Positions 16,156 through 24,197 of a stretch of 38,467 nucleotides of DNA are shown piece by piece (positions within the stretch are counted from its first letter, which is position 1; every line of letters begins with the position of its first letter). The DNA is from Acidobacteriota bacterium. GTDB lineage: Bacteria > Acidobacteriota > Holophagae > Thermotomaculales > Thermotomaculaceae. The position numbers and the translations under genes are program-made. Location of the stretch: positions 1 through 38,467 of the forward strand of contig JAADGL010000009.1 in the NCBI GenBank assembly GCA_013152385.1, read 5' to 3'. A model generated the notes under the pieces. That model was not told where the DNA came from and ran no database searches. It saw only the letters and a list, made by a program, of their open reading frames with translations.

Positions 16156-16668
16156 ATGAAAAAAACAGTTATTACCGTACTTGGGGTTTTAATGATTGCC
16201 GGAACACTGATGGCTGCTCCGGGCAGGGACGGGAGCAGAGACCATGCGGGCATGCTTTTCCGGCTGGTGTCTTCCGTCCGGGCTGAACTGGGGCTCAATG
16301 AGACTCAAAACCAGAAATTGGACCAGCTTCTCAATGAAGTCAGAACCTACTGGCAGAGCCAGATGAAAGGTATAAAAGGTCAGCGGGATAAAATGATGGA
16401 TGAATTTGTCTCCGATAACTTCAATGCTGAAGCCATTCGGGTTGAACGGCAGAAACTCCGGGATCAGAAGCGTGCCGAAATTGAAAAATTCCTGGCTGAA
16501 AAGATTCAAGTGCTTCATGACCTGCTGACAAAAGAACAGCGTCAGAAACTGGTAACCATCATGAAACAAAAACGTCAGAATTTCATGAACAATATGCGGA
16601 AAGGCCGGCGCGGCGGAAGAATGGGCGGCGGAATGCAGCAGGGGGCTTTCCCCGGCATGGGAATGTGA
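16156..16668 (+). CDS. Spy/CpxP-like periplasmic LTXXQ protein
   Basis: 170 residues. A clear signal peptide (MKKTVITVLGVLMIAGTLMAA) is followed by a basic, highly helical domain. Two segments resemble the repeated motif of the Spy/CpxP family: LGLNETQNQKLDQL (about residues 40-53) and LLTKEQRQKLVTI, the LTXXQ motif. Spy is an ATP-independent periplasmic chaperone; CpxP and the related ZraP bind the sensor kinase or zinc. The tail is rich in Gly, Met and Arg (RRGGRMGGGM), which might bind metal, although histidines are absent. GGGAGG lies 5 nt before the ATG at 16156. Monocistronic, with its own promoter and terminator. Confidence 0.72.
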   Translation: MKKTVITVLGVLMIAGTLMAAPGRDGSRDHAGMLFRLVSSVRAELGLNETQNQKLDQLLNEVRTYWQSQMKGIKGQRDKMMDEFVSDNFNAEAIRVERQKLRDQKRAEIEKFLAEKIQVLHDLLTKEQRQKLVTIMKQKRQNFMNNMRKGRRGGRMGGGMQQGAFPGMGM

Positions 16669-16700
16669 CAAGCTGATAAAGAACCATTGATTGACATAAA

Positions 16701-16723
16701 AACCCGCCATTTGGCGGGTTTTT
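16701..16723 (+). terminator. Rho-independent terminator
   Basis: AACCCGCC-ATTT-GGCGGGTT stem (16701-16720) running into a T tract. It closes the Spy-like transcript. The A run on its left side means it could also stop the tRNA transcript coming from the other strand. Confidence 0.85.
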
Positions 16724-16756
16724 ATTATGTCTTGACTAAGAAAAAGAACAAAGAAA

Positions 16757-16833
16757 TGGTGGCGGTGCAGGGACTCGAACCCCGGACACTGCGGATATGA
16801 GCCGCATGCTCTAACCGCCTGAGCTACACCGCC
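16757..16833 (-). tRNA. tRNA-Met (CAT)
   Basis: A complete cloverleaf: acceptor GGCGGTG/CACCGCC, D arm GCTC/GAGC, anticodon stem TGCGG/CCGCA around the loop CTCATAT, and T arm with loop TTCGAGT. The 3' CCA is encoded (16757-16759). Anticodon CAT fits elongator Met. Ile2 with a modified C34 also has CAT and cannot be wholly excluded, whereas the paired first acceptor base pair (G-C) argues against an initiator tRNA. Confidence 0.92.
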
Positions 16834-16845
16834 AAAAGCCCGACC

Positions 16846-16874
16846 ATTATATCCATCTCAACCCGTTGAATCAA
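16846..16874 (-). promoter_or_regulatory. tRNA-Met promoter
   Basis: On the minus strand TTGATT, a 17-nt spacer and a perfect TATAAT (16851-16846), with the tRNA 5' end 12 nt beyond the -10 box. Confidence 0.75.
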
Positions 16875-16918
16875 GGAAAAAATCTTTTCTTTTCTTTCGG
16901 CATCAGTCCGAAGCTTTT

Positions 16919-17012
16919 CCAGGCGCGGCGATCTGTTGGTTAACATTCCGCCTGGCTTCTCGCAACAGGCAAAAAGTCGACTGTTTTTTATTGCCTGTGT
17001 TCTTATTGCCTG
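16919..17012. repeat. Inverted and direct repeats after ftsX
   Basis: CCAGGCG (16919-16925) pairs with CGCCTGG (16949-16955). CAGGCA (16966-16971) pairs with TGCCTG (16992-16997). TTATTGCCTG occurs twice (16988-16997 and 17003-17012). This fills most of the 178 nt between the tRNA promoter and ftsX, so it may end the ftsEX transcript, but no classical U-tract terminator is visible. Confidence 0.4.
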
Positions 17013-17052
17013 ATGTTATGGCTGGTAAACCGGGTACATCCGTGCGGGAATT

Positions 17053-17940
17053 TCAGACATAATCAATTCGGGAGGCGGCGAGGGTGCTGGCAAAGAGGCC
17101 CATGGCAATGGACAGGAGGATGATTCCTGCAAAATAGGACAGCGGCAGTGAGGTGATGCGGGAGAGAAAGGGGAGATATTGGAAACGCGTGAGATAGTGG
17201 GCACGGATGACGGAGATAAGGCCGCTTCCGAAGAGCGCGCCGAGTATGCCGCCGGAGAGGCCCTGAAGGGTACCTTCGACTGCGAACGGGGCCCGGATGT
17301 ATTTCATGTCTGCACCCACAAGCTGCATGATGGCAATATCGTTTTGCCGGGCCAGGATGGTAATGCGGATGACGTTGAAAATTGTAAAGACAGAGGCCAG
17401 AACAAGAATGGCCGCGATGAGAGCGATAAAAAAGGATACCGCGGAGGAGATGGATTCCAACTCGGAGAGAAAGAAATGCGGAGAATAAATACTTTCAACA
17501 ATGGTGTAGGGTTTCAATGCCTGTTTGATTGTTGCCGCGGCAGCGGTGTTGATGCGAAGGCGGATACTTAACGGCAGTGGATTTTCTTCAAGGCTTTTCT
17601 GAATTTCACCGGCCAGGGGGAAGCGTTTTGCGAGTTTTTTCATCCCTTCGTCGGGAAGTACAAGTTTGACATCGGAAACACCTTTCAGGGTTTCCAGATA
17701 AAGGGAGAGGTCTTTCCCTTCTTTTACCGTTGTGTCCGATGTGAGAAATATGGAATAAACCGGGTTTTGTTTCATATTTTTCAGGTAGTGGTCCACGTTG
17801 AAGAAGACAGTGGAAAACAGAGTGATGACGGCAATGGAAATGGAGATGATGAGGATGGAGAAAAGGCTGAGCATCCCGGAGCGGGTGAAGTTGGCCCAGC
17901 CTTCCCGGATGTAGAAACCAAAATCAATAAACAGTTTCAT
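17053..17940 (-). CDS. ftsX: Cell division ABC permease FtsX
   Basis: 295 residues. With FtsE it forms an ABC-type complex that activates septal peptidoglycan hydrolases through its large extracytoplasmic loop. Four membrane segments are visible at about 22-44, 165-190, 220-242 and 262-287, with the loop between the first two containing the FtsX-typical SDVKLVLPDEGMKKL region. The stretch ARQNDIAIMQLVGA is the family's coupling-helix motif. It overlaps ftsE by 4 nt and is last in the minus-strand operon. Confidence 0.93.
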   Translation of the reverse strand: MKLFIDFGFYIREGWANFTRSGMLSLFSILIISISIAVITLFSTVFFNVDHYLKNMKQNPVYSIFLTSDTTVKEGKDLSLYLETLKGVSDVKLVLPDEGMKKLAKRFPLAGEIQKSLEENPLPLSIRLRINTAAAATIKQALKPYTIVESIYSPHFFLSELESISSAVSFFIALIAAILVLASVFTIFNVIRITILARQNDIAIMQLVGADMKYIRAPFAVEGTLQGLSGGILGALFGSGLISVIRAHYLTRFQYLPFLSRITSLPLSYFAGIILLSIAMGLFASTLAASRIDYV

Positions 17941-18599
17941 TTTCTGTGCTCCTGAAGGTGCCCGTGGTCAAGATACAGGGTCCGTTTCCGCATCTGTTTG
18001 ATCATTTCCCGGTCATGGGTGGCGATGAGGACGGTGGTGCCCCGGCTGTTGATTTTTTCAAACAGTGCCATGATTTCCAGGGAGAGGTCAGGGTCGAGGT
18101 TGCCGGTGGGCTCGTCCGCGAGAAGAATGAGGGGTTCGTTTACCAGTGCCCGGGCGATGGCAATGCGCTGTTGTTCACCACCGGAGAGCTGGCGGGGATA
18201 ATCGTTATACCGGTGCTGAAGGCCCACAAGTTTCAGGACGTAGAAGGCCCGGTCCCGCAGGAAAGAGGCGGGATAGCCCAATACTTTCAGGATAAAAACA
18301 ATATTTTCAAAGACAGTCCTGTTTTCAAGAAGTTTGAAGTCCTGAAAGACGACTCCGATTTTTTTTCTGAAATCCGGAATCTGATGTTTTTTCAGTGCGA
18401 TGGTGTTCTGATTGTTTGCGACAACCCGGCCGTAGGACGGAAGTTCTTCCCGGAAGATGAGTTTCAGGAAAGTGGTTTTCCCTGCGCCGCTTGGCCCCGT
18501 GAGAAACGCGAATTCTCCTTTGCCGATGGAAACATTGACTTCGTGGAGGGCCCGGTTTCCCTTTTCGTACACCTTGCTCACATGAAAAAAATGTATCAT
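17937..18599 (-). CDS. ftsE: Cell division ATP-binding protein FtsE
   Basis: 220 residues. Cytoplasmic ABC ATPase partner of FtsX. Walker A GPSGAGKT (K41), Q-loop VFQDFKLL, ABC signature LSGGEQ (138-143), Walker B LLLADEPTG (D162, E163) and the switch histidine in IATHD are all present, so it should be catalytically active. Its start overlaps the transketolase C-half stop as ATGA and its end overlaps ftsX, so all genes of this operon are translationally coupled. Confidence 0.95.
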   Translation of the reverse strand: MIHFFHVSKVYEKGNRALHEVNVSIGKGEFAFLTGPSGAGKTTFLKLIFREELPSYGRVVANNQNTIALKKHQIPDFRKKIGVVFQDFKLLENRTVFENIVFILKVLGYPASFLRDRAFYVLKLVGLQHRYNDYPRQLSGGEQQRIAIARALVNEPLILLADEPTGNLDPDLSLEIMALFEKINSRGTTVLIATHDREMIKQMRKRTLYLDHGHLQEHRK

Positions 18600-19528
18600 G
18601 GTTTTAAAAAGGACATTGTCTCCTTTGCCACATCTTCGGCAGTGAGATGATACGCTTTGAGCAGGTCATCTGCTTTGCCGGAGCGGCCGAATTTTTCGAT
18701 CACCCCCATTCTGTGGAGGGGTGCCGGATGATTTTCCGAGAGAGTTTCCGCTACCGCTGAACCGAGGCCGCCGATGATGTTATGTTCTTCAACCGTGACG
18801 GCGCAGCCGGTTTTTTCGACGGATTTCAGGATTGTTTCGGTGTCCAGTGGTTTTAAAGTGGATACATTGATGATTTCGGCGTTGATTCCGTCTTTTTCGA
18901 GACGTACCGCCGCCTGTAGCGCTTCTGCCACCATGACGCCGCAGGCAAAAATAGATACGTCTTTTCCTTTCCGCAAAATTCCGGCTTTTTTATGGGTAAA
19001 TTCATAGTTTTCATCAAAGACCACCGGAGTGGCGGAGCGGGACAGCCGGATGTACACCGGGCCCTGATATGCCGCAGCAAAACGGATGGCGGATTTTGTC
19101 TCATAGTAGTCTGCCGGGACAATGACGGTGAGATTGGGAAGTACCCGGGTGACGGCAATATCTTCCAGCGCCTGGTGGGTGGCGCCGTCCTCTCCTACGG
19201 TGAGTCCGGCATGGGTGGCGACGATTTTAACGTTTTTATTGCCGAGGCAGACGGCCTGACGGAGCATTTCCCATGCCCGGCCGGTGGCGAAGATTGCAAA
19301 TGAACTGGCAAACGGGATTTTCCCGACGGTTGCCAGTCCGGCAGCGGTTGTAATCATGTTTTGTTCGGCGATGCCCATGTCGAAGAAACGATCCGGAAAT
19401 TCTTTTGCAAATAATGAGGTTTTTGTGGACCCGGAGAGGTCCGCATCCAACACCACGATATCCGGGTTTTCTTTTCCCAGTTCCAGCAGTGTTTCTCCGT
19501 ATGCCACGCGTGAGGCTTTCTTTTCCAT
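18596..19528 (-). CDS. Transketolase, C-terminal subunit
   Basis: 310 residues. It covers the pyrimidine-binding and C-terminal domains of transketolase (start VLDADLSGSTKTSLFAKEFPDRF, then DMGIAEQNMITTAAGLA with the catalytic glutamate, then DGATHQALEDIA). The enzyme moves two-carbon units between sugar phosphates in the non-oxidative pentose phosphate pathway using thiamine diphosphate; in the split form it works as a heterotetramer with the N-terminal half. That half is encoded upstream in the same operon with uridine kinase between them. GGAG lies 8 nt before the ATG. A related alternative, a DXS-like enzyme, is less likely because the N-half matches split transketolases. Confidence 0.92.
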   Translation of the reverse strand: MEKKASRVAYGETLLELGKENPDIVVLDADLSGSTKTSLFAKEFPDRFFDMGIAEQNMITTAAGLATVGKIPFASSFAIFATGRAWEMLRQAVCLGNKNVKIVATHAGLTVGEDGATHQALEDIAVTRVLPNLTVIVPADYYETKSAIRFAAAYQGPVYIRLSRSATPVVFDENYEFTHKKAGILRKGKDVSIFACGVMVAEALQAAVRLEKDGINAEIINVSTLKPLDTETILKSVEKTGCAVTVEEHNIIGGLGSAVAETLSENHPAPLHRMGVIEKFGRSGKADDLLKAYHLTAEDVAKETMSFLKP

Positions 19529-19532
19529 ATTT

Positions 19533-20153
19533 CTACTCCGTCAGCAGGGTTTTGATTCGGTTTTCTACAAAGTCCAGGGCAGTGGTGTTGTGGGCACCTT
19601 CCGGAATGATGATTTCTGCCCAGCGCTTGGACGGTTCCACAAATTCTTCGTGCATGAGTTTAACCTGGTTCAGGTATTGATCAATGACGTTCTGCAGGTC
19701 CCGGCCCCGTTGGTGAATGTCACGGAGGATACGGCGGAGTACCCGAACGTCCGCGTCGGTATCCACATAAAGCTTAATGTCAATGAGTTCCCTCAGCTCC
19801 GGTATGACAAATATGAGGATACCTTCGAGAATGATAACTTTCCGGGGTTCGATTTTCAGAAATTTTCCCGGCTTCCGGGTATGGGCGGCATAGTCGTATA
19901 CCGGTTTTTCCACCGGATTTCCTTTTTTCAGGTCCCGCATGTGCTGGATCAGCATGTCAAAGTCCACCGAGTTGGGGTGGTCGAAGTTGATTTTTCTCCG
20001 GTCTTCCAGCGGAAGATGGCCCAGGTCCCGGTAGTAGGAGTCCTGGTCCATCAGTACGATTTCGTTTCCGGGGAAGCGCCGCATGATTTCCCTGGCAAAG
20101 GAGGTTTTGCCGGATCCGGTGCCTCCGGCGATGCCGATGAGAAGGTTTTTCAT
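19533..20153 (-). CDS. udk: Uridine/cytidine kinase
   Basis: 206 residues, typical length. It phosphorylates uridine and cytidine to UMP and CMP in pyrimidine salvage. Walker A GGTGSGKT (residues 10-17), MDQDSYYRDL (catalytic Asp region), NFDHPNSVDFD, YDYAAHTR and the LEGILIF motif are all family hallmarks. It lies between the two transketolase genes: its ATG overlaps the N-half stop, and 4 nt separate it from the C-half. Placement in the operon suggests coordination of pentose phosphates with nucleotide salvage. Confidence 0.95.
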   Translation of the reverse strand: MKNLLIGIAGGTGSGKTSFAREIMRRFPGNEIVLMDQDSYYRDLGHLPLEDRRKINFDHPNSVDFDMLIQHMRDLKKGNPVEKPVYDYAAHTRKPGKFLKIEPRKVIILEGILIFVIPELRELIDIKLYVDTDADVRVLRRILRDIHQRGRDLQNVIDQYLNQVKLMHEEFVEPSKRWAEIIIPEGAHNTTALDFVENRIKTLLTE

Positions 20154-20971
20154 GGCGCCAGCTCTTCCATGGCAATTTTATATTGTTCGTCGTTTGGAGG
20201 GGAGCCGTGGAATTTGTAGTTGTTTTCCATGAAGGAGACGCCTTTCCCTTTGATGGTGTGGGCAATGACGACGGAGGGCTTGTCCGTTACCTTGTGGGCG
20301 GCTCGAACCGCGTTGTTAATTTCATTGAAGTCGTGTCCGTTGATCTCCTGAACGTGCCAGTGGGATGCTGAAAATTTGTCCGGTACCGGGTTGACGTTCA
20401 TGACGTCTTTTACGTTTCCGTCTATCTGCAACCCGTTCAGGTCCACAAACACGGTAAGATTTGCCGTTTTGTAGTGGCCGGCGGACATGGCGGCTTCCCA
20501 GATGAGTCCTTCCTGGCATTCTCCGTCTCCCAGAATGGCGTAAACTTTTCTCTCGGAACCGGAGAGGCGCATTCCAAGCGCCATTCCCACCGCCTGGGGG
20601 AAGCCCTGTCCCAGTGAGCCGGTGGTGACATCCACGCCGGGAACAAATTCATTTTCCGGGTGGCCTTGGAGAATGGAATCAATCTGACGGAACCGGCTGA
20701 GTTCCGCTTCCGGAAAGAATCCTTTCTCCGCAAGGCAGGCGTAGAGGGCGGGGGTGGCGTGCCCTTTGCTCATTACAAGCCGGTCCGTGGAAAATATGTC
20801 CCGGTTTTGTACCGGATATTCCATTTCATGAAAAAAAAGATACGTTAATACGTCAATGATTGACAGAGACCCGCCCGGATGGCCGGATTGCGCCGTATAC
20901 ACCATTTCCACAATTTCCCTTCTGAACTTTCGGGCCAGTGCCTTCAAGCGTTTGACTTCTTCCTGATTCAA
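20150..20971 (-). CDS. Transketolase, N-terminal subunit
   Basis: 273 residues from a TTG at 20971. It carries the thiamine diphosphate-binding half: SGHPGGSLSIID, MSKGHATPALYA, TGSLGQGFPQAVGMA, GDGECQEG...N and VIAHTIKGKG. The TTG is preceded by GGAGG with a 5-nt gap and gives the N-terminus NQEEVKRLKALARKFRREIVEM, as in typical split transketolases. An ATG at 21028 is a second choice. The longest open frame, starting at 21139, would begin upstream of the promoter at 21062-21090 and is rejected. First gene of the five-gene minus-strand operon. Confidence 0.92.
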   Translation of the reverse strand: MNQEEVKRLKALARKFRREIVEMVYTAQSGHPGGSLSIIDVLTYLFFHEMEYPVQNRDIFSTDRLVMSKGHATPALYACLAEKGFFPEAELSRFRQIDSILQGHPENEFVPGVDVTTGSLGQGFPQAVGMALGMRLSGSERKVYAILGDGECQEGLIWEAAMSAGHYKTANLTVFVDLNGLQIDGNVKDVMNVNPVPDKFSASHWHVQEINGHDFNEINNAVRAAHKVTDKPSVVIAHTIKGKGVSFMENNYKFHGSPPNDEQYKIAMEELAP

Positions 20972-21061
20972 GCTCTCCTCCCCTGGGATATAAACGGCTT
21001 TTTCCCGGAAACTCCGAACAGGCGGCATGTTTTCCGGGATTGCCCTTTCCTGTGTTCTTCC

Positions 21062-21090
21062 ATTGTAAAAGACAAATGTGAACCCTGCAA
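21062..21090 (-). promoter_or_regulatory. Promoter of the transketolase-ftsEX operon
   Basis: Minus strand TTGCAG (21090-21085), 17-nt spacer, TACAAT (21067-21062). The transcript would start near 21055, leaving a leader of about 85 nt before the TTG start. Confidence 0.65.
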
Positions 21091-21101
21091 CTTGAAAAGC
21101 A

Positions 21102-21129
21102 TTGCAAAGGAATTCTGATGCGTTACAAT
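21102..21129 (+). promoter_or_regulatory. Promoter of maeB
   Basis: TTGCAA (21102-21107), 16-nt spacer, TACAAT (21124-21129), 32 nt before the maeB ATG. It is back to back with the minus-strand promoter; the two -35 boxes are 11 nt apart. Confidence 0.6.
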
Positions 21130-21161
21130 GAATTTGCAAAATTTATTGAGGAGAAAATGTT

Positions 21162-23411
21162 ATGGGTTTACGGGAAGACGCGTTAGCGTACCACGGGGAA
21201 GGCCGAAAGGGTAAACTGGAAGTCACCCCATGCAAACCGTGCGAAACATCGAAAGATCTGGCTTTGGCTTACACTCCGGGCGTGGCAGTTCCGTGTCTGG
21301 AGATTGAGAAAGATCCGGGTTTGGCCTATGAATATACGAACAAGGGGAACCTGGTGGGTGTGGTTTCCAACGGCTCGGCGGTTCTCGGGCTTGGAAATAT
21401 CGGCGCACTGGCAGGTAAACCGGTGATGGAAGGGAAGGGCGTGCTCTTCAAACGCTTTGCGAACATTGATGTCTATGATATTAACCTGGATACGAAAGAC
21501 CCGGACGATATTATTAAAGCGGTGAAAATGCTGGCACCGACTTTCGGCGGGATTAATCTTGAAGACATCAAAGCACCGGAATGTTTTTATGTGGAAGAAG
21601 AGCTGAAAAAACAATTGGACATTCCGGTCTTCCATGACGACCAGCACGGAACCGCAATCATCTGTACTGCGGCTTTTCTCAACGCGCTGGAACTCACCGG
21701 CAAGAAAATTGAAGAAGTGAAGTGCGTGTTCACCGGTGCCGGGGCGGCGGGAATTGCCTGTGCCAAGCTCTTTGTCCTGATGGGTGTGAAAAAAGAAAAT
21801 CTTTTCATGACAGACAGTAAAGGAATTATTTATAAAGGCCGTACCGAGGGAATGAACCCCTACAAAGAAGAATTCGCGAGGGATACCGAGCTTCGGACTC
21901 TGGCGGAGGCAATCAACGGCGCGGATGCCTTCCTCGGTGTTTCGGCAAAGGGGATTTTGACCAAAGAGATGGTGAAAACCATGGCAAAAGATCCGATTAT
22001 CTTTGCCATGGCAAACCCGGATCCGGAAATTACACCGGAGGAAGTGGCGGAAGTACGGGATGATGCTATTATGGCAACCGGTCGTTCCGATTATCCCAAT
22101 CAGGTAAACAATGTCCTCGGTTTTCCTTTTATTTTCAGAGGGGCGCTGGATGTCCGGGCAACTCAGATTAACGAGGAAATGAAAGCAGCCGCGGTTCATG
22201 CACTGGCGGATTTGGCTAAACAGGAAGTTCCGGATTATGTTACCCGTGCCTATGGCGGTGAAAAATTTAAATTCGGACGGAACTACATTATTCCGAAGCC
22301 GTTTGATCCCCGTGTGCTGTACTGGGAGGCGCCGGCAATTGCCAAGGCGGCCATGGAAAGCGGGGTGGCCAGAAAGCCTATTGAGGATTTTGATGAGTAC
22401 CGTGCCAGACTGGAAATGATGCTGGATAAGTCCAGGGAATTTCTTCAGGTAATCTTTGACAAGGCGAAAGCGGAACCCAAGCGGATTGCCTTCCCTGAGG
22501 GAGACAACGAGCAGATTCTTTCCGCATGCCGGGAACTGATTGCGGACGGTGTCTGCAAGCCGATTCTCATCAGTAATGATGATGAAGAGATAAAGGCTAA
22601 ACTTGCGCACCACGGAATTTCCGAACGTGACGTTGAGATTGTCTGTCCGTTGAATGACGATGATTATCCGGATTATGTTTCCGAGTACTACAATCTCCGA
22701 AAGCGGAAGGGGGTAACGCCCACGGATGCGCAGAAAAGGATGCTGGACCCCCATTATTTCGGTTCCATGATGGTTCGAAGGGGCCGGGCGGACGGACTTC
22801 TCGGCGGTCTGACCCACAACTATCCGACCATTGTCCGGCCGGGGCTGGAAATTATTGACAGGAAGGAAGGTGTCAGCAAAGTCGCCGGCCTCTACATTAT
22901 GATTGTAAAAGGCAAATTACTCTTTTTTGCCGACACCACTATGAACATTACGCCCAATGCGGAAGAACTGGCGGACATTGCCATTCAGGTGGCCGATTAT
23001 GCCAGAAATTTCAATGTAGAACCAAAAGTTGCAATGCTTTCTTTCTCTAATTTCGGCAGTTCCGAACACCGGTATGCAGAAAAAATGAGGCAAGCTGTTC
23101 AGATTCTCCGGGAAAAAGCCCCTTATGTCCTTGTGGACGGGGAGATGCAGGCCGACACTGCCGTAGTTCCGGAAATTATGGAAGAGCACTATCCCTTCAG
23201 CACCTTACAGGGAGGTGCAAATGTTCTGATTTTTCCGGATCTGGATGCCGGGAACATTGCATATAAACTGTTGCAGCGCCTTGGCGGCGCGACGGTGGTC
23301 GGGCCGGTTCTGGTCGGATTTAAGCAGCCGTTGAACATTCTGCAGAAACATGCGGAATTGAAGGAAATTCTCAATATGGCCGCATTGACAGTGGTTGAGG
23401 CACAGAAATAG
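21162..23411 (+). CDS. maeB: NADP-type malic enzyme with PTA-like domain, MaeB
   Basis: 749 residues. Two parts: a malic enzyme (about 1-420) that decarboxylates malate to pyruvate with NAD(P), and a phosphotransacetylase-like domain (about 430-749) that in MaeB proteins is regulatory and binds acetyl-CoA. Seen: [10 protein letters not shown], metal/catalytic FHDDQHGTA (about 158-166), nucleotide-binding [13 protein letters not shown] (about 189-201), [10 protein letters not shown], and in the second domain [19 protein letters not shown] and [15 protein letters not shown]. Length matches MaeB. GAGGAG lies 8 nt before the ATG. It is transcribed away from the transketolase operon and would supply pyruvate and reducing power. 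Confidence 0.96.
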   Translation: MGLREDALAYHGEGRKGKLEVTPCKPCETSKDLALAYTPGVAVPCLEIEKDPGLAYEYTNKGNLVGVVSNGSAVLGLGNIGALAGKPVMEGKGVLFKRFANIDVYDINLDTKDPDDIIKAVKMLAPTFGGINLEDIKAPECFYVEEELKKQLDIPVFHDDQHGTAIICTAAFLNALELTGKKIEEVKCVFTGAGAAGIACAKLFVLMGVKKENLFMTDSKGIIYKGRTEGMNPYKEEFARDTELRTLAEAINGADAFLGVSAKGILTKEMVKTMAKDPIIFAMANPDPEITPEEVAEVRDDAIMATGRSDYPNQVNNVLGFPFIFRGALDVRATQINEEMKAAAVHALADLAKQEVPDYVTRAYGGEKFKFGRNYIIPKPFDPRVLYWEAPAIAKAAMESGVARKPIEDFDEYRARLEMMLDKSREFLQVIFDKAKAEPKRIAFPEGDNEQILSACRELIADGVCKPILISNDDEEIKAKLAHHGISERDVEIVCPLNDDDYPDYVSEYYNLRKRKGVTPTDAQKRMLDPHYFGSMMVRRGRADGLLGGLTHNYPTIVRPGLEIIDRKEGVSKVAGLYIMIVKGKLLFFADTTMNITPNAEELADIAIQVADYARNFNVEPKVAMLSFSNFGSSEHRYAEKMRQAVQILREKAPYVLVDGEMQADTAVVPEIMEEHYPFSTLQGGANVLIFPDLDAGNIAYKLLQRLGGATVVGPVLVGFKQPLNILQKHAELKEILNMAALTVVEAQK

Positions 23412-23415
23412 TTTG

Positions 23416-23449
23416 TTTTGAGCCGGAAGCAGAAGCTTCCGGCTCAAAA
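23416..23449. terminator. 15-bp perfect hairpin after maeB
   Basis: The arms 23416-23430 and 23435-23449 are fully complementary around the loop AGAA; the stem reads TTTTGAGCCGGAAGC. It begins 4 nt after the maeB stop. No T tract follows on either strand, so it may act as a weak terminator, a 3'-end stabiliser, or both. The next gene starts 20 nt later. Confidence 0.5.
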
Positions 23450-23468
23450 ACCCGGGTGGGGAGGGCGG

Positions 23469-24197
23469 ATGGCGGATCCTTTCAAAAATTTGCAGGTTGA
23501 ATACAAAAAAGGGGAACTGGTGTACCGGGACGGGGATAATGCGTCCGTGATGTTCATTGTTTCAAGCGGTTCGGTTAAACTATTTAAAAAAGACAGTACG
23601 GACCGGCAGATTGACCTTGGAGTTTACCGGAAAGGGGATATTTTCGGCGAATTGGGTGTGATTGAGGCCGGGAAGCGTCTGGAAAATGCGGTTGCTGTTG
23701 AGGATGCCAGAGTTGTCGTGATAAACCGGGAAATGTTCATGACACTGGTTCGGAAAAATCCGGAAATTGCCGTTAAAATGATAAAAAAATTCTCCGCCCG
23801 ACTCAGTGATGCAACGAAAAAGATTGATGAATTGGTCAAACGTACCGGGTTCAAAAGATCTTCCGATATGTTTGCCATGCTGAAAGTTCTGGGGAGTGAT
23901 CAGGTTTTTCCCCTGACTCTGAAACGGAATCTGGTGGGCCGCTATGACCCCACCATTGGAATTTGCCCGGATATTGACATCAGTATGTTTGACCCGCAGA
24001 AAACAGTCAGCCGGAAGCATGCAGTCATTATCAGGGAAAACGGAGAGAGCTTTCTCGAAGAAGAAATGGGTGTTATTAACGGAACCTACCTGAACGGAGA
24101 AAAACTGGAATCCGGCCAACGCTATCCGGTTACGGACGGAGACCGGATCCACTTCGGGCTGGTAGCCTGTGAGTATTCGGAAAAGATTGATGAATAA
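23469..24197 (+). CDS. Cyclic-nucleotide-binding and FHA domain protein
   Basis: 242 residues. An N-terminal CRP-like beta-roll (about 10-115; GDIFGELGVIEAG is the phosphate-binding-cassette region) is followed by a helical linker and a C-terminal FHA domain (about 150-240) with the GR...SRKHA...NGTYLNG signature for phosphothreonine binding. There is no helix-turn-helix domain. The cassette reads RLENA where cyclic-nucleotide binders usually have R-S/T-A, so ligand binding is uncertain. The ATG at 23469 is chosen because GGGGAGGG precedes it; upstream codons fall in the hairpin. It overlaps the next gene by 8 nt, suggesting it controls the PilT-linked unit. Confidence 0.8.
   Translation: MADPFKNLQVEYKKGELVYRDGDNASVMFIVSSGSVKLFKKDSTDRQIDLGVYRKGDIFGELGVIEAGKRLENAVAVEDARVVVINREMFMTLVRKNPEIAVKMIKKFSARLSDATKKIDELVKRTGFKRSSDMFAMLKVLGSDQVFPLTLKRNLVGRYDPTIGICPDIDISMFDPQKTVSRKHAVIIRENGESFLEEEMGVINGTYLNGEKLESGQRYPVTDGDRIHFGLVACEYSEKIDE

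Noticed and set aside
17946-18650. 234-codon plus-strand frame across ftsE
   Set aside because: Antisense to an ABC ATPase with all motifs intact; no start signal.
20972-21139. N-terminal extension of the transketolase N-half
   Set aside because: It starts upstream of the promoter at 21062-21090 and lacks family similarity; the TTG at 20971 has GGAGG 5 nt upstream.
21183-22817. 544-codon open frame on the minus strand across maeB
   Set aside because: It lies wholly antisense to a clear malic enzyme and its translation has no family-like motifs.
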